Positions 6,769-10,717 of a DNA stretch of 10,717 nucleotides are shown one piece after another. A program made the translations under genes and the position numbers. This stretch comes from Dehalococcoidia bacterium (GTDB lineage Bacteria; Chloroflexota; Dehalococcoidia; UBA3495): positions 1 through 10,717 of the forward strand of contig JAPKDE010000073.1 of assembly GCA_028822675.1 (NCBI GenBank). Reading direction: 5' to 3'. Below the pieces are notes generated by a model that did not search any database, was not told the DNA's origin, and saw nothing but the letters and a program-made list of their open reading frames with translations. Position 1 is the first letter of the stretch; each line of letters opens with the position of its first letter.

Positions 6769-7725
6769 TCAGATGTTCCGGTTTATTCCGCTAACGATGC
6801 TATAACAAACTTCCAGCGTCGGAACGGGAACGCCCAGTTTCTTGGCCTCAGCGACCGCGTAGCCCAGCGTTTCATCGATCTCGAGCTTACGTCCCCGCTC
6901 TAGGTCTAGGAGAGATGACCACCGGTGGTTCGGGGCATTCTTGGCAAATTGAATGCCCATCTCCCGTAACACGGACACGGCTTCTTCTTCCGGTCCGCTG
7001 AGTATGGCCTCAACTAGAAACGGTCCTCGGTCCACGAGTGGAATACTCTTTTCGGCGGCGATATTCCCGACCTCGCGCAGGATTCGTGCGAAGATAAGGG
7101 CGCAATCTGGGTCTGAGAAGAATTTGTGGGATTCCAGCCTCATCGTCACCGCCAACGGCATGCCGGCGGCCCACGCAGCGAATTTTGACCATTGCAACGA
7201 CCGTATGTTGGGCGCGGCCTCAGAATTTATCCCTGAACCCTGGAGCATTGAGACCAGGGCTTGGACTCGGTCAGAAACCCCGGTCGGCAATTCCCCGATC
7301 GCGAAACCGCCATTCACAGTGAACTGCACATCACCATTGGCCTGGACTTCGCCGCTGAAAGCGGGGGATGAGCCCACGGTATTGGACTGACCAAAAACCG
7401 ATGCCAGGCTCTCATCAGATTGAACCCCGTTCTGAACGGATAGGACACTGGAAAATTTGATGTGCGCCACGCTGGCAAGGGCTTCTTCCAAGTGATAAGT
7501 CTTGACGGCCACCATCAAGACATCAGCGTGGGTGATCTCCTTTGGCTCCGTACTGATGGTGCACGGTGTGTTGAAGTCAGCTACGCCGGTAATCGTGATG
7601 CCATTCTTTACCAGGAACTTGGCTCTATCCCCTCTGGCAACCAGAGTGACATCTTCCCCAGCTTGGGAAAGGTGACCGGCTATGATTGACCCCAACCCTC
7701 CGGCTCCCAAAACGATAACTTTCAT
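6769..7725 (-). CDS. Ketopantoate reductase (ApbA/PanE)-family NADP-dependent dehydrogenase
   Basis: A 318-residue two-domain dehydrogenase. Seen: N-terminal 'VLGAGGLGSIIAG' with GxGxxG at 7-12; Arg31 in 'LVARGDR', the residue that binds the NADPH phosphate in PanE; 'VAVKTYHLEEAL' with Lys75; 'VQNG' with Asn99; 'QWSKFAAWAAG' with Lys181, matching the catalytic lysine; and 'RWSSLLDLERGRKLEID' with Glu282, matching the catalytic glutamate region. Family enzymes reduce a 2-keto acid such as 2-dehydropantoate to the 2-hydroxy acid. The active-site set is present, so it is likely functional, but the 'EIDETLG' segment differs from the 'EIDYING' typical of true PanE, and the operon has no other CoA-synthesis gene. 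A different 2-keto or 3-keto substrate linked to the upstream aminotransferase is therefore plausible. ATG 7723-7725 follows a run of six G residues about seven nt away. It lies 29 nt after the aminotransferase, as the last gene of the operon. Confidence 0.9.
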   Translation of the reverse strand: MKVIVLGAGGLGSIIAGHLSQAGEDVTLVARGDRAKFLVKNGITITGVADFNTPCTISTEPKEITHADVLMVAVKTYHLEEALASVAHIKFSSVLSVQNGVQSDESLASVFGQSNTVGSSPAFSGEVQANGDVQFTVNGGFAIGELPTGVSDRVQALVSMLQGSGINSEAAPNIRSLQWSKFAAWAAGMPLAVTMRLESHKFFSDPDCALIFARILREVGNIAAEKSIPLVDRGPFLVEAILSGPEEEAVSVLREMGIQFAKNAPNHRWSSLLDLERGRKLEIDETLGYAVAEAKKLGVPVPTLEVCYSIVSGINRNI

Positions 7726-7754
7726 GAGAGAACCCCCCCAAGGCCTAAATGTTT

Positions 7755-9131
7755 CTACGCCATAACGTCTTTGTTCACTTGGTCGAAGACCTTGTCCATG
7801 ATTCCAAGTAGGTCATCTACTTCGCCTCTTGTGATGCAGAGGGGTGGCGCGACGTTCATGCGGTCACCGCCTCTTAATAACAGGCCGTTCTCTGCGAAGC
7901 CAGAAGTGATTCGGTTGGCCAGGTCGGCCTCAGGTGGGAAGTACTCTTTGGTTTCGCGGTCAGCCACAATCTCCACACCGCAGAACAACCCCAGACCACG
8001 GACATCGCCAATCATCTGGTACTTCTCTTTCATCTCTTTTAGGCCGTCTAGTAGGTAGGTGCCCATGGTGGCGGCATTTTCAACCATGCCCTCGTTCTCC
8101 ATGATCTCAATGTTCTTGAGGGCAGCGGCGGCGGCCACTGGGTGTCCGCCAAAGGTAATTACGTGCTTGAAAGACGCCTTGGGGCTGCCGATAAAGGCGT
8201 CGGAAATCTCGCCCCGGGTAATGCAGCCGCCCATGGGAATGTAGCCGCTGGTCAGACCCTTCGCCACTGTCATCATGTCGGGAACCACGCCCCAATGCTC
8301 CGTGGCAAACATCTTGCCGGTGCGGCCAAACCCCGTGATAACTTCGTCGGCGATCAGCAGTACCCCATACTTGTCGCAAATCTCCCGTAGCCTGGGCCAG
8401 TAGTTGTCGCCTGGGACCACACAACCTAGAGGGCTGGAGATGGGCTCTGCGAACACGGCGGCAATGGTCTCCGGGTCTTGGAACTTGATCATCTCCTCCA
8501 CGGCATTGACGCAGAGTTCAGCGCATTCCTCAGGGGTCTTGCCGCCATATTCACAGCGGTAGGGTAGTGGCTGGGGGACGTGGAACACGCCGGGCATGAA
8601 CGGTTCGTAGTCTAATTTCGGGTAGAGATGAGAGCCGCCCAGAGCCATCGCGCCCATAGTTGCGCCGTGGTATGAACCCTTGCGGCTGATAAACTTTGTC
8701 CGGTTGGGTTCCCCAACTCGTTTGAAATAGGCGCGGGAGAGTTTTAGGGCAGTCTCAATAGCCTCAGAGCCGCCGCTGGTGAAGAAAGAGCGAGTCATAT
8801 CTCCCGGCGCAATCTGGGATATCTTTTCGGCCAATCTGATGGTCGGTTCGGTAGTTGTCCCGAGGGGCATGTAGGTCAGCTTCAGCATCTGCTCGTAGGC
8901 GGCGTCGGCAATCTCTTTTCGGCCGTAGCCCACATTCTTCAGCCACAAACCCGACATGCCATCAATAGACGTCTTGCCGTTGGCGTCGGTTACGTGTACG
9001 CCCTCGCCACTGACAAAAATGGCCGGGTCTCCCTTTTCAGCCATATCGGCCGGTTCCCGTAGATAGACCCAGAGATGCTCCAGGGCCGATTCTTGCAGGG
9101 CTTTTACTTCATCGGACGAGTGCGTAGTCAT
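7755..9131 (-). CDS. Class III pyridoxal-phosphate aminotransferase (omega-amino acid/amine:pyruvate type)
   Basis: A 458-residue PLP enzyme that would move an amino group from an amine or omega-amino acid to a keto acid such as pyruvate. Seen, in family order: '[16 protein letters not shown]' (116-131) binding the cofactor phosphate, 'GSYHGATMG' (152-160) stacking on the PLP ring, '[12 protein letters not shown]' (261-272) with Asp at 262, the Schiff-base lysine Lys291 in '[14 protein letters not shown]', '[15 protein letters not shown]' (326-340), and '[11 protein letters not shown]' near 377-387. All catalytic residues are intact and the length is normal for beta-alanine:pyruvate, taurine:pyruvate or other omega-transaminases; these cannot be separated by eye. 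Start ATG 9129-9131 has a strong AAGGAG five nt upstream. It sits 41 nt after the luciferase-like gene and 29 nt before the ketopantoate-reductase-like gene, suggesting one operon in which an amine is made or removed beside a flavin oxidation and a carbonyl reduction. Confidence 0.95.
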   Translation of the reverse strand: MTTHSSDEVKALQESALEHLWVYLREPADMAEKGDPAIFVSGEGVHVTDANGKTSIDGMSGLWLKNVGYGRKEIADAAYEQMLKLTYMPLGTTTEPTIRLAEKISQIAPGDMTRSFFTSGGSEAIETALKLSRAYFKRVGEPNRTKFISRKGSYHGATMGAMALGGSHLYPKLDYEPFMPGVFHVPQPLPYRCEYGGKTPEECAELCVNAVEEMIKFQDPETIAAVFAEPISSPLGCVVPGDNYWPRLREICDKYGVLLIADEVITGFGRTGKMFATEHWGVVPDMMTVAKGLTSGYIPMGGCITRGEISDAFIGSPKASFKHVITFGGHPVAAAAALKNIEIMENEGMVENAATMGTYLLDGLKEMKEKYQMIGDVRGLGLFCGVEIVADRETKEYFPPEADLANRITSGFAENGLLLRGGDRMNVAPPLCITRGEVDDLLGIMDKVFDQVNKDVMA

Positions 9132-9172
9132 CAGGGCTCCTTAATTTATCTGTTAGCTGACAGCGTCAGCGT

Positions 9173-10057
9173 TTAGCTTTGGACTGCGGGTAGGACAACT
9201 TCTGCCAGCATCTCCATGATGGGCCTAAGTTGGTCTTGGTCTCGGGTGTTTGGTGAAACGACCAGGCGTTCCAGGCCCATTTCTGCGTATTTCAGAGAGC
9301 GTTCGATAATCTCTTCTGGTTCTTCACCCAGTGAATACCGGTTGTGGTTGTGAGTGTCGCCTATGGCCGCGCTGACTGACACGCCGATCTCCGACGGGTC
9401 ACGCCCGGCTTTGACCGCCTGCTCTTTTAGATATTCCATACCCTCCGCCAAAGCCTCGGGTGCCAGGGCGGTTGGGTGCCAGACAGTGCCAACACGGGCG
9501 GCGCGTCGGATGGCGGCTCTGCTGGTGCCACCAATGATGATCGGTATATACGGCTTCTGGACTGGCTTGGGCGTGAACTTCATTCCCGAAAACTGGGTGT
9601 ACTTGCCGTCAAAGACGGGGTCTTCCTTGGTCCACAGCTCAATCATGACATCCAGCATCTCATCGCTGATGGCACCCCGCTCCGCGTAAGGGCTGCCCAT
9701 AGCCTCGAGTTCTTCCTCGATCACGCCGACGCCAACTCCCAGCATCAACCGGCCACCGGACAAAACGTCCAGGGTGGAGGCGACTTTGGCTAGGCGGATG
9801 GGGTTGTGATAGGGGAGCACTAAAACGCTGGTGCCCAGACCAATGGTGGAAGTCATGGCTGCCACGTAGGTCAGCACCGTCAACGGTTCGTAGTAGGGCT
9901 TGGAGCCGATGCGTTCGTAGACGTAGCTGACGTTGAACACGTGCTCGCTAGCCCACACGGAGTCGAATCCCAGTTCTTCGGCCCTGACCGCAAGGTCAAT
10001 GACACCCTGAACGTCTTCCATACCCTGGTTGTTGGATAGCGAGTAACCGATCTTCAA
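9173..10057 (-). CDS. LLM-class flavin- or F420-dependent oxidoreductase, second copy type (Rv2161c-like)
   Basis: A 294-residue luciferase-like TIM-barrel oxidoreductase, resembling the family described as probable F420-dependent oxidoreductases of the Rv2161c type. Seen: 'MKIGYSLSN', 'RAEELGFDSVWASEHV' (25-40), 'SVLVLPYHNPIRLAK' (77-91), 'LSGGRLMLGVGVGVIEEELEAMG' across 99-121 (family proteins usually have Trp where this has Val before 'EEEL'), 'KPYIPIIIGG' (168-177), and a C-terminal 'LRPIMEMLAEVVLPAV'. It probably oxidises or monooxygenates an organic substrate; whether FMNH2 or F420 is used is unknown. The start is TTG at 10055-10057: no ATG or GTG lies upstream in frame, and GGGAG at 10064-10068 is six nt away. 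It begins a minus-strand operon with the aminotransferase and the ketopantoate-reductase-like gene. Just upstream, in the same direction, is the 3' remnant of a VOC-type gene. Confidence 0.92.
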   Translation of the reverse strand: MKIGYSLSNNQGMEDVQGVIDLAVRAEELGFDSVWASEHVFNVSYVYERIGSKPYYEPLTVLTYVAAMTSTIGLGTSVLVLPYHNPIRLAKVASTLDVLSGGRLMLGVGVGVIEEELEAMGSPYAERGAISDEMLDVMIELWTKEDPVFDGKYTQFSGMKFTPKPVQKPYIPIIIGGTSRAAIRRAARVGTVWHPTALAPEALAEGMEYLKEQAVKAGRDPSEIGVSVSAAIGDTHNHNRYSLGEEPEEIIERSLKYAEMGLERLVVSPNTRDQDQLRPIMEMLAEVVLPAVQS

Positions 10058-10063
10058 ATGAGG

Positions 10064-10068
10064 CTCCC
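10064..10068 (-). promoter_or_regulatory. Ribosome binding site supporting the TTG start of the second LLM gene
   Basis: GGGAG on the minus strand lies six nt before TTG 10055-10057. There is no in-frame ATG or GTG upstream, so this site decides the start. Confidence 0.65.
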
Positions 10069-10093
10069 AGTAGTTAATCTTGCTTTTGTCTAT

Positions 10094-10255
10094 CTAAGCC
10101 GCAGGCTTGAATATAAAGAACATCGCACCCTGCGGGTCCATCAATTCGACGAAACGGCTGATATCCCTGCCCACGGAGGGGTTGTTTGCCGGCGTCATCT
10201 GCATCGCTCGACGCGGAATTTCGTCTTGGATGTGCCAATACTGAAAGGCACGGGA
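10094..10255 (-). pseudogene. C-terminal remnant of a VOC/glyoxalase-family protein
   Basis: A minus-strand frame of 53 codons, bounded upstream by a TAG at 10256-10258 and ending in TAG at 10094-10096, translates to a sequence ending 'VELMDPQGAMFFIFKPAA'. Preceded by 'NPSVGRDISRF', this matches the usual C-terminus of glyoxalase/bleomycin-resistance (VOC) proteins, which end in patterns like 'GRFAxxxDPqGAxFxLfKP'. An intact VOC protein is about 120-260 residues, so the N-terminal part is missing and there is no start codon before internal methionines (18 and 20) of the open frame. A second fragment, 'YWHIQDE', may be the preceding strand, implying an internal deletion as well. It sits 36 nt upstream of the second LLM gene on the same strand. 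The longer overlapping open frames here are out of phase with it. It is a decayed gene, or less likely a tiny expressed peptide. Confidence 0.6.
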
Positions 10256-10258
10256 CTA

Positions 10259-10392
10259 AGTTTACATCCGTAGCCAATCGCCGACAAATTTCGTGACCCG
10301 GCCCTCTTCCGGTTGAAGCCCAATCACGATTGAGCTAAGCTGACCGTAATAAGCCCTGATTCAAATCGGGGCTACGACAACGGAGTAACCAA
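10259..10392. other. Intergenic leader region upstream of the FAD oxidase
   Basis: Between the VOC remnant and ATG 10393 I see no recognisable gene. A 31-codon minus-strand stretch, from a TGA inside the hairpin to TAA just before the remnant, reads 'SSIVIGLQPEEGRVTKFVGD'-like sequence but has no convincing start or family match. There is a TTGAAG at 10313-10318 but no good -10 at the right distance, so no promoter is called. GGAG at 10382-10385, seven nt before ATG 10393, is the ribosome site of the next gene. Confidence 0.4.
10353..10372 (+). repeat. Hairpin in the leader of the FAD oxidase gene
   Basis: GCCCTGAT (10353-10360) and ATCGGGGC (10365-10372) pair over eight positions, with one T-G wobble when read as plus-strand RNA, around the four-base loop TCAA. 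The stem ends ten nt before the GGAG ribosome site of the gene at 10393. No T-run follows, so it is not an ordinary intrinsic terminator. It could be an mRNA leader structure or a protein-binding palindrome between divergent genes. Confidence 0.6.
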
Positions 10393-10717
10393 ATGGTCAC
10401 CACGGCAGCGGCAAGGGTCCACGCATCAGAACGAGACGATATTGAGAGCGCGCTGAAACGTAGGGTCTCCGGCGAGGTCAAGTTTGACCCATTCACCAGA
10501 GTCCTCTACAGCACCGATGCCAGCATCTATCAGATGGAGCCGGTGGGCGTGGTCATCCCTCGCAATGTGGAAGATGTCCTGGCCGTGATTCAGGTGGCGA
10601 ATGAGACAGGTGTGCCGGTGCTACCCAGAGCCGGTGGCACCAGCCTGGCCGGACAAACCGCCGCCCTTGACCGTGCACATGACGTCGTACTGCCCATCCC
10701 GATTAGCGGCCTGGAAC
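10393..10717 (+). CDS. GlcD/D-lactate dehydrogenase-type FAD-linked oxidase, N-terminal part
   Basis: The first 108 residues of an FAD-binding (PCMH/FAD_binding_4-type) oxidoreductase cut by the right edge. Seen: '[20 protein letters not shown]' (31-50) and '[22 protein letters not shown]' spanning 52-73, the usual lead-in to the flavin domain, then '[11 protein letters not shown]' (78-88), the loop that binds the FAD pyrophosphate. This combination is typical of D-lactate/glycolate-type dehydrogenases, including the long versions that carry a C-terminal iron-sulfur (GlpC-like) domain; whether this one does lies outside the window. Such enzymes oxidise 2-hydroxy acids and pass electrons to the respiratory chain or a partner. 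ATG 10393 has GGAG at 10382-10385, seven nt upstream. The gene is divergent from the LLM/aminotransferase operon and may share regulation with it across the hairpin-bearing region. Confidence 0.9.
   Translation, partial: MVTTAAARVHASERDDIESALKRRVSGEVKFDPFTRVLYSTDASIYQMEPVGVVIPRNVEDVLAVIQVANETGVPVLPRAGGTSLAGQTAALDRAHDVVLPIPISGLE

Noticed and set aside
10058..10277. Open frames of 71 codons (plus) and 67 codons (minus) in the gap upstream of the second LLM gene
   Set aside because: Both are out of phase with the VOC-like remnant, have no family resemblance and lack convincing ribosome sites.
10313..10341. Possible promoter TTGAAG with TAAGCT for the FAD oxidase
   Set aside because: The -10 match is only 3 of 6, too weak to call.
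10353..10380. tRNA T-arm-like sequence with TTCAAAT in a paired loop
   Set aside because: An extra A breaks the required G53-C61 closing pair, and no anticodon or D arm can be folded upstream, so it is only a hairpin.
1..10717. CRISPR array, insertion sequence, attachment site or defence system
   Set aside because: No regular repeat-spacer pattern, transposase, integrase or terminal inverted repeats were seen; all long genes are metabolic enzymes.

Overview
The window reads as a compact stretch of accessory catabolic genes from a bacterium. The mix of genes suggests Chloroflexota, most likely a SAR202-like (Dehalococcoidia-related) lineage: two luciferase-like flavin monooxygenases, an acyl-CoA-dehydrogenase-fold flavoenzyme, a DAO-type FAD oxidoreductase, a GlcD-type FAD oxidase, a retinol-dehydrogenase-like SDR, two serine hydrolases and a class III aminotransferase. 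That assignment is an inference from gene content; there is no rRNA, tRNA or other taxonomic marker here. No transporter, transcription factor, mobile element, CRISPR array or RNA gene was found.

Layout. (A) 1-2896, minus strand: an apparent operon read right to left, with an acyl-CoA-dehydrogenase-like flavoprotein, then a luciferase-like monooxygenase 12 nt downstream, then a CocE/NonD-type hydrolase 48 nt further on that runs off the left edge. (B) 2897-3199: a divergent control region rich in short repeats. (C) 3200-4105, plus strand: a stand-alone SDR. (D) 4174-6732, plus strand: a near-consensus sigma70-type promoter followed by a DAO-family oxidoreductase, an alpha/beta hydrolase with a complete Ser-Asp-His triad, and a 105-residue protein probably of the dimeric alpha-beta barrel type. 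(E) 6769-10057, minus strand: an apparent operon of a second luciferase-like oxidoreductase, a class III aminotransferase and a ketopantoate-reductase-family protein, converging on D with a 36-nt gap. (F) 10058-10392: a divergent region with the 3' remnant of a VOC/glyoxalase-type gene and a strong hairpin. (G) 10393-10717, plus strand: the N-terminus of a GlcD/D-lactate-dehydrogenase-type FAD oxidase cut by the right edge.

Functionally the genes look like three small modules for oxidative attack on organic substrates. Flavoenzymes hydroxylate or oxidise C-H or C-N bonds, hydrolases cut esters or amides, and reductases and the aminotransferase interconvert alcohols, ketones, aldehydes and amines. 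Substrates cannot be named from sequence. The best leads are the ACAD-fold protein with no glutamate at the usual catalytic position, its coupling to a luciferase-like enzyme and a CocE hydrolase, the aminotransferase/ketopantoate-reductase-like operon, the VOC gene remnant, and the repeat-rich divergent region at about 3048-3128.
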